In this document: piece by piece, positions 43,111 through 51,943 of the stretch
How the letters are laid out: each line of letters opens with the position of its first letter
How positions within the stretch are numbered: position 1 is the stretch's first letter
NCBI RefSeq assembly: GCF_030124145.1
Contig: NZ_JASKMS010000007.1
Coordinates: 186,001 to 250,000 of the forward strand
DNA length: 64,000 bases
Reading direction: 5' to 3'
From: Streptomyces sp. 378
GTDB taxonomy: Bacteria > Actinomycetota > Actinomycetes > Streptomycetales > Streptomycetaceae
Made by a program: the position numbers and the translations under genes
The notes under the pieces: generated by a model
Databases searched by the model: none
What the model was told of the DNA's origin: nothing
Seen by the model: only the letters and a program-made list of their open reading frames with translations

Positions 43111-43841
43111 GCTGCCCGGCCTTCCGGCTCGGCGTTCTGGCTGACCGGAGGCAGGTGCACCGTCTGCACGCGCCGCCCGTCCAGCAGGGACACCGTGCGG
43201 TCGGCGAGGGCCGCGGTCTCCGCGTCGTGGGTGGCCAGGACGACGGTGATGCGGTGGGAGCGGGCCGCCGTGGTGAGGGTGCGCAGCACATGGGCGCGGT
43301 CGGCGCGGTGCAGGGGCGCCGTGGGCTCGTCGGCGAACAGGACCGAGGGCGCGGGGGCCAGGGCGCGGGCGATGCAGACCCGCTGGCGCTCGGCCTGCAC
43401 CAGTTGGTGCGGGCGTTTGCGGGCGCTGTCGCCGATGTCCAGGCGCTCCAGCCACTCCAGGGCCGCGGTCTTGGCGCGGCGCCGGCTGGTGCCGCGCAGC
43501 ATCAGCGGCAGGGCGGTGTTCTCCCAGACGTTGAGCTCCGGGACCAGGGAGGGCGCCGGGTCGATCCAGCCGAAGCGGTCGCGGCGCAGCCGCTCGCGGG
43601 TGAGGGTGCCCATGGTGTGCACGGGCACGCTGTTGAACCAGACCTCGCCGCGCCGGACGGGCACCAGACCGGACAGGCACCGCAGCAGGGTCGTCTTGCC
43701 GCTGCCGCGCGGGCCGCCGATGGCGAGGATCTCGCCCTCCCGTACGCCGAGCGAGACGCCGCAGAGCGCGGGCGAGCCGTCGTCGTGCTGGAAGTGCAGG
43801 GCGCGTGCCCAGAGCACGTCGTTGTCCGGCGGGGCCTCCAT
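43092..43841 (-). CDS. ABC transporter ATP-binding protein with divergent Q-loop and signature motif
   Basis: This predicts 249 residues. Walker A GGPRGSGKTT (about 42-51), Walker B SVLFADEPTAPL and H-loop LATHDAET are normal. The usual LSGGQ signature is replaced by LVQAERQRV (about 148-156), and the Q-loop position reads RFGWIDPAP without Gln. Activity may be altered but the catalytic Glu is present. ATG at 43841 begins the protein; it overlaps the permease gene. Substrate unknown. Confidence 0.85.
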   Translation of the reverse strand: MEAPPDNDVLWARALHFQHDDGSPALCGVSLGVREGEILAIGGPRGSGKTTLLRCLSGLVPVRRGEVWFNSVPVHTMGTLTRERLRRDRFGWIDPAPSLVPELNVWENTALPLMLRGTSRRRAKTAALEWLERLDIGDSARKRPHQLVQAERQRVCIARALAPAPSVLFADEPTAPLHRADRAHVLRTLTTAARSHRITVVLATHDAETAALADRTVSLLDGRRVQTVHLPPVSQNAEPEGRAACSLSV

Positions 43842-44049
43842 GCGCGTACACCTCGGTTCAGATCCGTAGTTCCCGTGTCCATCCCCCGTGCGGGGGAACG
43901 AAGGCAGGGCCGATCGGTCACTGGGCACGCTAGGCAGAAGGCGGCGGGACGCCGGACAGCACGCGGCCCCGGGCCACCGTTTCTCACTCGAACGGGCGGC
44001 ACCGGGGCCGGTGTTGATCATCCAGAAAGACGATCTGAGCGGCGGGGCG

Positions 44050-45411
44050 TCAGAGCTTGGTCCACGCCTCCGAGAGGGTGGCGCGCAGGATCTGCTCGAT
44101 CTCGTCGAACGTCGACTGGTCGGAGATCAGCGGCGGGGCGAGCTGGACGACGGGGTCGCCGCGGTCGTCGGCGCGGCAGTACAGGCCGTTGTCGTACAGC
44201 GCCTTGGAGAGGAAGCCGTACAGGACGCGCTCGGTCTCCTCGTCGTTGAAGGACTCCTTGGTGTGCTTGTCCTTCACCAGCTCGATGCCGTAGAAGAAGC
44301 CGTTGCCGCGGACGTCGCCGACGATCGGCAGGTCGTGGAGCTTCTCCAGGGTGGCGCGGAAGTTGCCCTCGTTGTCCAGGACGTGCTGGTTGAGGTTCTC
44401 GCGCTCGAACAGGTCGAGGTTGGCCAGGCCCACGGCCGCGGAGACCGGGTGGCCGCCGAAGGTGTAGCCGTGCAGGAAGGTGTTGTCGCCCTTGTAGAAG
44501 GGCTCGGCGAGGCGGTCCGAGATGATGCAGGCGCCGATGGGGGAGTAGCCCGAGGTCATGCCCTTGGCGCAGGTGATCATGTCCGGCACGTAGTCGAACT
44601 TGTCGCAGGCGAAGTAGGTGCCCAGGCGGCCGAAGGCGCAGATGACCTCGTCCGAGACGAGCAGCACGTCGTGCCGGTCGCAGATCTCGCGGACCCGCTG
44701 GAAGTAGCCGGGCGGGGGCGGGAAGCAGCCGCCCGCGTTCTGCACCGGCTCCAGGAAGACCGCGGCGACGGTGTCCGGGCCCTCGAAGAGGATCTGCTGC
44801 TCGATCTGGTCGGCGGCCCAGCGGCCGTAGGCCTCGGGGTCGTCGCCGTGGATCGGGGCGCGGTAGATGTTGGTGTTCGGGACCTTGTGGGCGCCCGGGA
44901 CCAGCGGCTCGAAGGGGGCCTTCAGGGCCGGCAGACCGGTGATGGACAGGGCGCCCTGCGGGGTGCCGTGGTAGGCGACCGCACGTGAGATGACCTTGTG
45001 CTTGGTGGGCTTGCCGACCAGCTTGAAGTACTGCTTGGCGAGCTTCCAGGCGGTCTCGACCGCCTCGCCGCCGCCGGTGGTGAAGAAGACCTTGTTCAGG
45101 TCGCCCGGCGCGTGCCCGGCGAGACGCTCGGCCAGCTCGACGGCCTTGGGGTGGGCGTAGGACCACACCGGGAAGAACGCGAGCTCCTGTGCCTGCTTGA
45201 AGGCGGTCTCGGCGAGCTCGACCCGGCCGTGTCCGGCCTGCACCACGAAGAGGCCGGCGAGGCCGTCCAGGTAGCGCTTGCCCTTGTCGTCGTAGATGTA
45301 CGTGCCCTCGCCCCGGACGATGGTGGGAACGGGGGCCTTCTCGTACGACGACATGCGCGTGAAGTGCATCCACAGGTGGTCGTACGCGGTCTGGGAGAGG
45401 TCCTTGCTCAC
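44050..45411 (-). CDS. Class III aminotransferase, likely putrescine/omega-amine transaminase
   Basis: This predicts 453 residues of PLP-dependent class III aminotransferases. TTGGGEAVETAWKLAKQY, RAVAYHGTPQGALS, the cofactor-binding LLVSDEVICAFGRLG and the lysine in ITCAKGMTSGYSPIG (near residue 290) are all present. Together with the adjacent aldehyde dehydrogenases it probably converts putrescine to 4-aminobutyraldehyde. GTG at 45411 starts it. The Lrp/AsnC gene lies upstream on the same strand, suggesting control. Confidence 0.9.
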   Translation of the reverse strand: MSKDLSQTAYDHLWMHFTRMSSYEKAPVPTIVRGEGTYIYDDKGKRYLDGLAGLFVVQAGHGRVELAETAFKQAQELAFFPVWSYAHPKAVELAERLAGHAPGDLNKVFFTTGGGEAVETAWKLAKQYFKLVGKPTKHKVISRAVAYHGTPQGALSITGLPALKAPFEPLVPGAHKVPNTNIYRAPIHGDDPEAYGRWAADQIEQQILFEGPDTVAAVFLEPVQNAGGCFPPPPGYFQRVREICDRHDVLLVSDEVICAFGRLGTYFACDKFDYVPDMITCAKGMTSGYSPIGACIISDRLAEPFYKGDNTFLHGYTFGGHPVSAAVGLANLDLFERENLNQHVLDNEGNFRATLEKLHDLPIVGDVRGNGFFYGIELVKDKHTKESFNDEETERVLYGFLSKALYDNGLYCRADDRGDPVVQLAPPLISDQSTFDEIEQILRATLSEAWTKL

Positions 45412-45430
45412 GGCTATCGGGTCCTCACGG

Positions 45431-45985
45431 TTATCGGGTTCCCCACATGTAGGTCTGCTTCTTGAGCTTGAGGTAGACGAAGCTCTCGGTGGAGCGCACT
45501 CCGGGCACCGCCCGAATGCGTTTGTTGATGACGTCCAGGAGGTGGTCGTCGTCCTCGCAGACGATCTCCACCATCAGGTCGAAGGAGCCCGCGGTCATCA
45601 CCACGTACTCGCATTCGGACATGGCCGACAGCGCGTCGGCGACCGACTCCACGTCGCCCTCCACGTTGACGCCGACCATCGCCTGTCTGCGGAAGCCCAC
45701 GGTGAGCGGGTCCGTGACGGCGACGATCTGCATCACGCCCTGATCGAGCAGCTTCTGGACGCGCTGGCGCACGGCCGCCTCGGACAGGCCCACGGCCTTG
45801 CCGATGGCGGCGTACGGCCGGCGGCCGTCCTCCTGGAGCTGCTCGATGATGGCGAGGGAGACGGCGTCCAGCTGCGGCGAGCTGCCGTTCCTGGACTCGC
45901 GGGAGGACTCGCGGTGCTCCCGCGAGCCCTTCTGGTCTGCGCTTCGACTGGCCACGAGGTCACTGTGCACGAGGTCTCGACACAT
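45431..45985 (-). CDS. Lrp/AsnC-family regulator
   Basis: This predicts 184 residues from ATG 45985 (GAGG upstream); GTG 45970 is also possible. An unusual ~45-residue Ser/Arg/Glu tail precedes the AsnC HTH (SLAIIEQLQEDGRRPYAAIG, then KAVGLSEAAVRQRVQKL, about residues 50-95). A RAM sensor domain follows (VGVNVEGDVESVADALSAM, then CEYVVMTAGSFDLMVEI). It is divergent from the aldehyde dehydrogenase at 46135 and upstream of the aminotransferase, so it likely controls both. Confidence 0.93.
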   Translation of the reverse strand: MCRDLVHSDLVASRSADQKGSREHRESSRESRNGSSPQLDAVSLAIIEQLQEDGRRPYAAIGKAVGLSEAAVRQRVQKLLDQGVMQIVAVTDPLTVGFRRQAMVGVNVEGDVESVADALSAMSECEYVVMTAGSFDLMVEIVCEDDDHLLDVINKRIRAVPGVRSTESFVYLKLKKQTYMWGTR

Positions 45986-46134
45986 CCGCAAGCCTCGATC
46001 GATGAAATCCGTTGTCTGCGTCCCCTATACCTGCGGATTCCGCACGATCGAAGGGAGCGGGGGTGTTGAAAACGTGGGGCGGCCGACTAGGGTGGGTGTC
46101 TCAAGTACTGGACATCCGAACTGGAGGGCCGGCA

Positions 46135-47574
46135 GTGAGCACCGAGCTGCGTCGCTTGCGCAACTACATCGGCGGTGAGTTCCGGGACGCCGCCGACGGA
46201 CGGACCACCGAGGTGGTCAATCCCGCGACGGGCGAGGCGTACGCGACCGCTCCGCTGTCCGGGCAGGCGGACGTGGACGCCGCCATGGCGGCGGCCGCCG
46301 AGGCCTTTCCCGGCTGGCGCGACACCACGCCCGCCGAGCGTCAGAAGGCCCTGCTGAAGATCGCGGACGCCTTCGAGGAGCGCGCCGAGGAGCTGATCGC
46401 GGCCGAGGTGGAGAACACGGGCAAGCCCATCGGGCTGACCCGCTCCGAGGAGATCCCGCCGATGGTCGACCAGATCCGCTTCTTCGCGGGGGCGGCGCGG
46501 ATGCTCGAAGGCCGCTCGGCCGGTGAGTACATGGAGGGCCTGACCTCCATCGTGCGCCGCGAGCCGGTCGGCGTCTGCGCCCAGGTCGCGCCGTGGAACT
46601 ACCCGATGATGATGGCCGTGTGGAAGTTCGCCCCGGCGATCGCGGCGGGCAACACCGTCGTGCTGAAGCCGTCCGACACCACCCCGGCCTCGACGGTCCT
46701 CATGGCCGAGATCATCGGCTCGATCGTGCCCAAGGGCGTCTTCAACGTCATCTGCGGCGACCGCGACACCGGCCGCCTGATGGTCGAGCACGACACCCCG
46801 GCCATGGCCTCCATCACCGGTTCCGTGCGGGCCGGCATCCAGGTCGCCGAGTCCGCCGCCAAGGACGTCAAGCGTGTCCACCTGGAGCTGGGCGGCAAGG
46901 CGCCGGTCCTGGTCTTCGAGGACACCGACATCGCCAAGGCCGTCGAGGACATCTCGGTCGCGGGCTACTTCAACGCCGGCCAGGACTGCACCGCCGCCAC
47001 GCGCGTGCTCGTCCACGAGTCCATCCACGACGAGTTCGTCTCCGCGCTCGCGAAGGCCGCCTCCGAGACCAAGACCGGGCAGCCGGACGACGAGGACGTG
47101 CTGTTCGGCCCGCTCAACAACCCCAACCAGCTCAAGCAGGTCGAGGGCTTCATCGACCGGCTGCCCGCGCACGCGCGCGTGGAGGCCGGCGGCAAGCGGG
47201 TCGGCGACAAGGGCTACTTCTACGCGCCGACCGTCGTCTCGGGCCTGAGGCAGGACGACGAGATCATCCAGAACGAGGTCTTCGGCCCGGTCATCACCGT
47301 GCAGTCCTTCTCCGACGAGGAGCAGGCGGTGCGGTGGGCCAACGGCGTCGAGTACGCGCTGGCCTCCTCGGTGTGGACCAAGGACCACGGCCGCGCCATG
47401 CGGATGTCCAAGAAGCTCGACTTCGGCTGTGTGTGGATCAACACGCACATCCCGCTGGTCGCCGAGATGCCGCACGGCGGCTTCAAGAAGTCCGGCTACG
47501 GCAAGGACCTCTCCGGGTACGGCTTCGAGGACTACACGCGGATCAAGCACGTGATGACGTCGCTGGACGCGTAG
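46135..47574 (+). CDS. NAD-dependent aldehyde dehydrogenase, gamma-aminobutyraldehyde type
   Basis: This predicts 479 residues. Landmarks are VAPWNYPMMMAVWKFAPAIA, the catalytic Glu in HLELGGKAP and the catalytic Cys in NAGQDCTAATR (about residues 275-285), then GFIDR..., NEVFGPVITV and MPHGGFKKSGYGKDLSGYG. The 'gamma-aminobutyraldehyde' assignment rests on high similarity to that subfamily and the polyamine gene context. GTG at 46135 has CTGGAGGG. It would oxidise 4-aminobutyraldehyde to GABA. Confidence 0.93.
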   Translation: MSTELRRLRNYIGGEFRDAADGRTTEVVNPATGEAYATAPLSGQADVDAAMAAAAEAFPGWRDTTPAERQKALLKIADAFEERAEELIAAEVENTGKPIGLTRSEEIPPMVDQIRFFAGAARMLEGRSAGEYMEGLTSIVRREPVGVCAQVAPWNYPMMMAVWKFAPAIAAGNTVVLKPSDTTPASTVLMAEIIGSIVPKGVFNVICGDRDTGRLMVEHDTPAMASITGSVRAGIQVAESAAKDVKRVHLELGGKAPVLVFEDTDIAKAVEDISVAGYFNAGQDCTAATRVLVHESIHDEFVSALAKAASETKTGQPDDEDVLFGPLNNPNQLKQVEGFIDRLPAHARVEAGGKRVGDKGYFYAPTVVSGLRQDDEIIQNEVFGPVITVQSFSDEEQAVRWANGVEYALASSVWTKDHGRAMRMSKKLDFGCVWINTHIPLVAEMPHGGFKKSGYGKDLSGYGFEDYTRIKHVMTSLDA

Positions 47575-47591
47575 TCACGCGGTGACGTGTC

Positions 47592-47630
47592 GACGGCCCC
47601 GGGCGGACCTCCGCTTCGCCCGGGGCCGTC
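47592..47630 (+). terminator. Terminator after the aldehyde dehydrogenase
   Basis: GACGGCCCCGGGCG (47592-47605) pairs with CGCCCGGGGCCGTC (47617-47630), 14 bp with an 11-base loop, 17 bases past the stop codon. Confidence 0.8.
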
Positions 47631-47653
47631 GTGCTGCCCGCGGAACCCTTTTC

Positions 47654-47681
47654 GGTGGCCGGTGGCCGGTGGCCGGTGGCC
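47654..47681. repeat. Four tandem GGTGGCC units
   Basis: The 7-base unit repeats perfectly four times then degenerates (GGTGATC). It is in the 47631-47885 spacer, where I see no convincing gene. A short frame after it (IGIAFGVFGVVPLYVVRQR) may be a decayed membrane-protein end. Confidence 0.7.
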
Positions 47682-47885
47682 GGTGATCGGCATCGCCTTC
47701 GGGGTGTTCGGGGTGGTCCCGCTGTACGTCGTGCGGCAGCGGAAAGCGGCTGGAGGCGCTGACCGCGCCGGTGGCCACCCCGGTGCTCAGCGGTCACTGA
47801 AACGGTTGTCCCGAGAACCTCACGCCGTCTCCCCGCGTGTGATCCCTCGTCCGCGGCACGGACAGCGCGCCGGTGCCGCGGTACG

Positions 47886-48611
47886 TCACGCGCGGGACGC
47901 CGGCCGATCCGGCGAGGGTGCCGCGGCGCTCGCGCGAGTGGCGCACAGTACGTCGACGCGGTTCGTCGTGATCGAGTCCACGCCCGCCTGAAGCAGCCGT
48001 CGCATGGAGCGGCGTGTGTCGGGGGTCCACACGGACAGCAGATGGCCGTCGCGGTGCACACGCTCGGCGAGCGGGCGGTCCACCAGCGAGAAGCGGTAGT
48101 TGAGCCAGCGCGGGCGGATCGCCTCCAGCAGGACGGGCCGGGGCGGGGCCAGTGTCGTCCAGGTGAGGGCGATCTCGGCGGCCGGATCCGCCGCACGCAC
48201 GGCGAGCATGGCGTCGGCGCCCGCGCAGTAGTAGACGCGGTCCGCCGCACCGGCCTCCCCCACGACACCCGTGATCCGGCGCACCGCCCGCACGTCGGGC
48301 GAGCCGGGCAGGTCGATCATCACCCGGTGCCCGTCGGTCGCGCTCAGTGCCTCGGCCAGAGTGGGCACCCCGCCGCCGGTCAGCCCGCGCACCTCCTGCG
48401 AGGACAGTGCCCGCACCGGCCGCTCGTGCTCCCACAGCCGCTTCAGTGTCGCGTCGTGCAGCAACACCGGCACGCCGTCCCGGGTGAGCCGTACGTCGAT
48501 CTCCACGACGTCCGCGCCCCGGCGCAGCGCGGAACGCAGCGAGGCGACGGTGTTCTCGCGGACGCGGTAGGGGTCGCCCCGGTGGGCCACGGCGACCGGG
48601 GCGGGTGTCAT
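47886..48611 (-). CDS. Glycerophosphodiester phosphodiesterase
   Basis: This predicts 241 residues of the GDPD TIM-barrel family: AHRGDPYRVRENTVASLRSA, then VVEIDVRLTRDGVPVLLHDATLKR near residues 38-60 and VWTPDTRRSMRRLLQAGVD later, with ITTNRVDVL at the end. These give the metal and catalytic His/Glu/Asp residues of the family. It hydrolyses glycerophosphodiesters to sn-glycerol-3-phosphate. ATG at 48611 overlaps the stop of the upstream deaminase by 4 bases. Confidence 0.92.
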   Translation of the reverse strand: MTPAPVAVAHRGDPYRVRENTVASLRSALRRGADVVEIDVRLTRDGVPVLLHDATLKRLWEHERPVRALSSQEVRGLTGGGVPTLAEALSATDGHRVMIDLPGSPDVRAVRRITGVVGEAGAADRVYYCAGADAMLAVRAADPAAEIALTWTTLAPPRPVLLEAIRPRWLNYRFSLVDRPLAERVHRDGHLLSVWTPDTRRSMRRLLQAGVDSITTNRVDVLCATRASAAAPSPDRPASRA

Positions 48612-49669
48612 CGGGAGAGCCACTGCGCGGTGTACGAGTCGATCTCGTCCGCGATCCGGGCCTTGCCGGGCGCGTCCAGGAAGGACGCCTCGACGGCGTT
48701 CTTCGCCAGCTCGGCCAGGCCGCGCTCGTCGAGGTCCAGCAGCCGGGCGGCGACCGCGTACTCGTTGTCCAGGTCGGTGCCGAACATCGGCGGGTCGTCG
48801 GAGTTGATGGTGACGACGACTCCGGCCCGCACGAACTCCCTGATCGGGTGCTCGTCGAGGGTGCGCACCGCGCGGGTGGCGATGTTCGAGGTCGGACACA
48901 CCTCCAGCGGGATCCGGTGCTCGGCCAGGTGCGCGAGCAGCTTCGGGTCCCGCGCGGAGCTGGTGCCGTGCCCGATGCGCTCGGCCCGCAGATGGGTCAG
49001 GGCGTCCCACACCGTCTGCGGGCCGGTCGTCTCGCCCGCGTGCGGTACGGAGTGCAGTCCGGCGGCGATCGCCCGGTCGAAGTACGGCTTGAACTGCGGC
49101 CGTTCCACGCCGACTTCGGGCCCGCCGAGACCGAAGGAGACGAGGCCCTCGGGGCGCAGCCGGTCGTCGGTGGCCAGCCGGGTCGTCTCCTCTGCGGCCT
49201 CCAGCCCCGCCTCGCCGGGAATGTCGAAGCACCAGCGCAGCACGGTCCCGAAGTCGGCCTCGGCGGCCTTGCGGGCGTCCTCGATCGCGTCCATGAAGGC
49301 GCGCTCGTCGATGCCGCGCCGGGTGGACGAGAAGGGGGTGACGGTCAGCTCGGCGTACCGCACCTGCTGCCGGGTCAGGTCCCGGGCCACCTCGTACGTC
49401 AGCAGCCGGACGTCCTCCGGGGTGCGGATCAGGTCGACGACCGACAGGTACACGTCGATGAAGTGCGCGAAGTCGGTGAACGTGAAGTAGTCGGCCAGCG
49501 CCTCGGGGTCGGTCGGCACCTTCGAGTCGGGGTGCCGTGCGGCCAGTTCGGAGACGATCCGGGGGGAGGCGGAGCCCACGTGGTGCACATGCAGTTCGGA
49601 CTTGGGCAGTCCGGCGATGAACGCCGACAGGTCGCGCGGGGTGCGGGGGTCGACGAGATGCTGGGTCAA
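48608..49669 (-). CDS. add: Adenosine deaminase-family protein
   Basis: This predicts 353 residues from TTG 49669, chosen for its GGGGAGGAAC site. The ADA barrel motifs are SELHVHHVGS (metal His at about 27 and 29), SVPHAGET (HAGE), IGHGTS and INSDDPPMFGT. The second part of the HxHxxG motif is HHVGS rather than the usual HLDGS. It should deaminate adenosine or a related nucleoside. It is coupled to the phosphodiesterase gene. Confidence 0.92.
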   Translation of the reverse strand: MTQHLVDPRTPRDLSAFIAGLPKSELHVHHVGSASPRIVSELAARHPDSKVPTDPEALADYFTFTDFAHFIDVYLSVVDLIRTPEDVRLLTYEVARDLTRQQVRYAELTVTPFSSTRRGIDERAFMDAIEDARKAAEADFGTVLRWCFDIPGEAGLEAAEETTRLATDDRLRPEGLVSFGLGGPEVGVERPQFKPYFDRAIAAGLHSVPHAGETTGPQTVWDALTHLRAERIGHGTSSARDPKLLAHLAEHRIPLEVCPTSNIATRAVRTLDEHPIREFVRAGVVVTINSDDPPMFGTDLDNEYAVAARLLDLDERGLAELAKNAVEASFLDAPGKARIADEIDSYTAQWLSR

Positions 49670-49900
49670 GGTTCCTCCCCGGAACGGCGCTCCGGCCGGC
49701 GCAGGGCGGGCGGGCGCGGGTGATCGGCTGATCGATGATTCGGCTTCATCGTATGCGGTGGTACGGCGCCGCTTCCCGGGGGCGCGGGACCTGGCCGGCC
49801 GAGGCCGCGCCGGGAGGCGACCGGCCGCCGCCCCCGCCCTGTGGCCCGCGTCGCACGGCCCCGTAGCATGGCGGCACGATCGACCCAGGGGGGACGCACG

Positions 49901-50584
49901 ATGACGGACGCCACGCAGCCAGACGGCGGCAGCCACGACCCGTGGGCGCCACCGGAGAGCAAGCCCTCGCTCGACAAGGACCCGGCGCCGCAGCCACCGT
50001 CCGTGCACGACCAGGCCACGGTCACCTCCATGCCGGGCTTCACCCCGCCCACCGGCACGCCACAGTACGACCCGTCCGGCACCGGCACCCCGCAGTACAA
50101 CCCGTCGGGCACCGGCATCCCGCAGTACGACCCGTCCGGCACCGGCGCCGTCCCGCCCCCGCCCGTGGCTCCCACCGGCCCGGGAGCGCCCGGCGGCTAC
50201 GGCTACCCCGGATATCCCCAGTCCGGCTACGGCTGGCCCGGCATGCCCATGGCCCCTCAGAACGGCATGGGCGTGGCCGCGATGGTGCTCGGCATCATCT
50301 CCTGCGCCCTGTTCTGCCTCTACGGCGTGGTTTCCCTGGTCACCGGCATCCTCGCCGTGGTCTTCGGCATCAAGGGCCGCAAGCGCGCCGAGGCCGGGGT
50401 GGCCACCAACCACGGTCAGGCCCAGGCCGGTCTGATCATGGGCATCATCGGGATCATCCTCGGCGTCACCGTCATCGTCCTGATCGCCGTCGGCATCACG
50501 GCCGCGATCAACAGCGACGACCCCGACGACGACCCGTACTACGGAACCCTCGGTCCGGTGGCCACCGCTCCGTCCCACCGCTGA
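49901..50584 (+). CDS. DUF4190-type membrane protein with decapeptide repeats
   Basis: This predicts 227 residues. The N-terminal 120 are Pro/Gly/Ser/Tyr-rich and include three copies of a ten-residue unit (TPQYDPSGTG, TPQYNPSGTG, IPQYDPSGTG). Two membrane helices with VAAMVLGIISCALFCLYGVV and GLIMGIIGIILGVTVIVLIAV follow, as in DUF4190 proteins, then an acidic tail. ATG at 49901 follows GGGGGGAC. Role unknown, perhaps in envelope assembly. Confidence 0.8.
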   Translation: MTDATQPDGGSHDPWAPPESKPSLDKDPAPQPPSVHDQATVTSMPGFTPPTGTPQYDPSGTGTPQYNPSGTGIPQYDPSGTGAVPPPPVAPTGPGAPGGYGYPGYPQSGYGWPGMPMAPQNGMGVAAMVLGIISCALFCLYGVVSLVTGILAVVFGIKGRKRAEAGVATNHGQAQAGLIMGIIGIILGVTVIVLIAVGITAAINSDDPDDDPYYGTLGPVATAPSHR

Positions 50585-50651
50585 AACACGGGCTCTGCGG
50601 GCCGACTTGGCCACTACGATGCCCTGGTCTGACAACGGAGGGGAGATCGTC

Positions 50652-51116
50652 ATGTCCAACACCAATCCGCCCCCGGGTGGGTTCGGCCCGCCCGCCCAGC
50701 CGCCGCAGCAGCCGGCCCCGGGATACGGCTATCCGCAGCAGCCCGGCCCGGGCTACGGCTACCCCCAGGGCAGCCCCGGCTACCCGGCGGCGCCGCCCGT
50801 GGGCTACCCGCAGACGCCCGGCTACGGAATGCCCGCGCAGCCGAGCAACGGCATGGGAACCACGGGACTGGTGCTGGGCATCATCGGCGTGGTGTGCAGC
50901 GTGACGTTCATCCTGTGGTTCTTCGGCGTGATCCTGGGCATCCTCGCGATCATCTTCGGTGCCGTCGGCCGCGGCAAGGCCACCCGCGGCGAGGCCACCA
51001 ACAAGGGCGCGGCGACCGCGGGCCTGGTCTGCGGCATCATCGCCACGGTGATCCTGCCGCTGCTGGGCTTCCTGCTGTTCGCCGGCATCATGGGCGGGCT
51101 CGGCGCGGCTGCCTGA
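50652..51116 (+). CDS. DUF4190-type membrane protein
   Basis: This predicts 154 residues, related in layout to the preceding gene: a Pro/Gly/Tyr-rich N-terminus with GYGYPQ repeats, then two helices (TTGLVLGIIGVVCSVTFILW and LVCGIIATVILPLLGFLLF). ATG at 50652 has GGAGGGGAG upstream. The two genes probably arose by duplication. Confidence 0.85.
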   Translation: MSNTNPPPGGFGPPAQPPQQPAPGYGYPQQPGPGYGYPQGSPGYPAAPPVGYPQTPGYGMPAQPSNGMGTTGLVLGIIGVVCSVTFILWFFGVILGILAIIFGAVGRGKATRGEATNKGAATAGLVCGIIATVILPLLGFLLFAGIMGGLGAAA

Positions 51117-51137
51117 ACGGCACCCCCGGAGGTTCGG

Positions 51138-51166
51138 GAGGGGCCGGTCCCCGGGACCGGCCCCTC
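51138..51166. terminator. Bidirectional terminator
   Basis: GAGGGGCCGGTCC (51138-51150) pairs perfectly with GGACCGGCCCCTC (51154-51166), a 13-bp stem with a 3-base loop between convergent genes. Confidence 0.85.
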
Positions 51167-51168
51167 AG

Positions 51169-51744
51169 TCATGCTCCGGTCGCCCGCAGCCGCTCCCGCG
51201 CCTCCATCAGCGCGAACCCCAGCAGGTTGGGCCCCCGCCACCGCTGCGGATCGGCCGCCGCCTCGTCGTCCGCAGCGAGACCGATGCCCCACACCCGGTC
51301 CACGGGGCTCGCCTCGACCAGCACCCGGTCGCCCGTGCCCAGCAGGTAGCCCAGCAGCTCGGGATGCGCGCCGAACTTGTGGACGCTGCCCTCCACGACG
51401 ATCCCGAACCGTTCCCGCCGCCAGACCGTCTCGTCGAAGCCGCGTACCAGCCGTCCGGCCTTCTTGGCCTCGGCGGGATGCGCCGCGGCCAGCACGGCGC
51501 GCTCCGCCGCCGGGTCCTCGAAGAGCCGGGCTTTGGCGGCCATCATCCAGTGCTCGGCCGTCGCGTACGCCACCCCGTCGACCGTGAACGGCGCCGGCCA
51601 CCACTGGCTCAGACAGCTCGCCCCGATCCGGCCGTCCGGCCGCGGCCGGTGCCCCCAGAAGTGCAGATACCTGATCTTTGCCCCCTCGCGGACCGCCCTG
51701 ATCAGGGCCTCCTGCGAGCCGACCGCCCCCGTGATCTTCTCCAT
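51169..51744 (-). CDS. NADAR-family (YbiA/RibX-like) protein
   Basis: This predicts 191 residues from ATG 51744. The NADAR hallmarks CLSQWWPAPFTVDG, TAEHWMMAAKARLF, GRLVRGFDETVW, VHKFGAHPELLGYLLGTGD, ASPVDRVWGIGL and GPNLLGFALMEARERL are present. NADAR proteins act on ADP-ribose-linked or riboflavin-pathway intermediates. Its target here is not known. It is divergent from the aldehyde dehydrogenase at 51944. Confidence 0.9.
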   Translation of the reverse strand: MEKITGAVGSQEALIRAVREGAKIRYLHFWGHRPRPDGRIGASCLSQWWPAPFTVDGVAYATAEHWMMAAKARLFEDPAAERAVLAAAHPAEAKKAGRLVRGFDETVWRRERFGIVVEGSVHKFGAHPELLGYLLGTGDRVLVEASPVDRVWGIGLAADDEAAADPQRWRGPNLLGFALMEARERLRATGA

Positions 51745-51943
51745 GCACGCGAGTGTGGCAGGCACCACTGACACAGCGTCCTGCCTTTTCGCGGCGGACT
51801 CGACACCTGGTCGACAGATTCCGTCGCGTAACCAAAAATCAACAACGGAATCACTTGTTGGAGTGGCATACCTCTGTCAGGATCGGCACTCAAATCGAGC
51901 CTGAGCCACGCCGGCCCCATCAGGGGACACGGAGGAGAGCCAC

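Noticed and set aside
47587..47991. Plus-strand coding frame spanning the terminator, GGTGGCC array and phosphodiesterase 3' end
   Set aside because: It crosses a strong terminator and overlaps a well-supported gene; its composition is not protein-like except for a short hydrophobic part.
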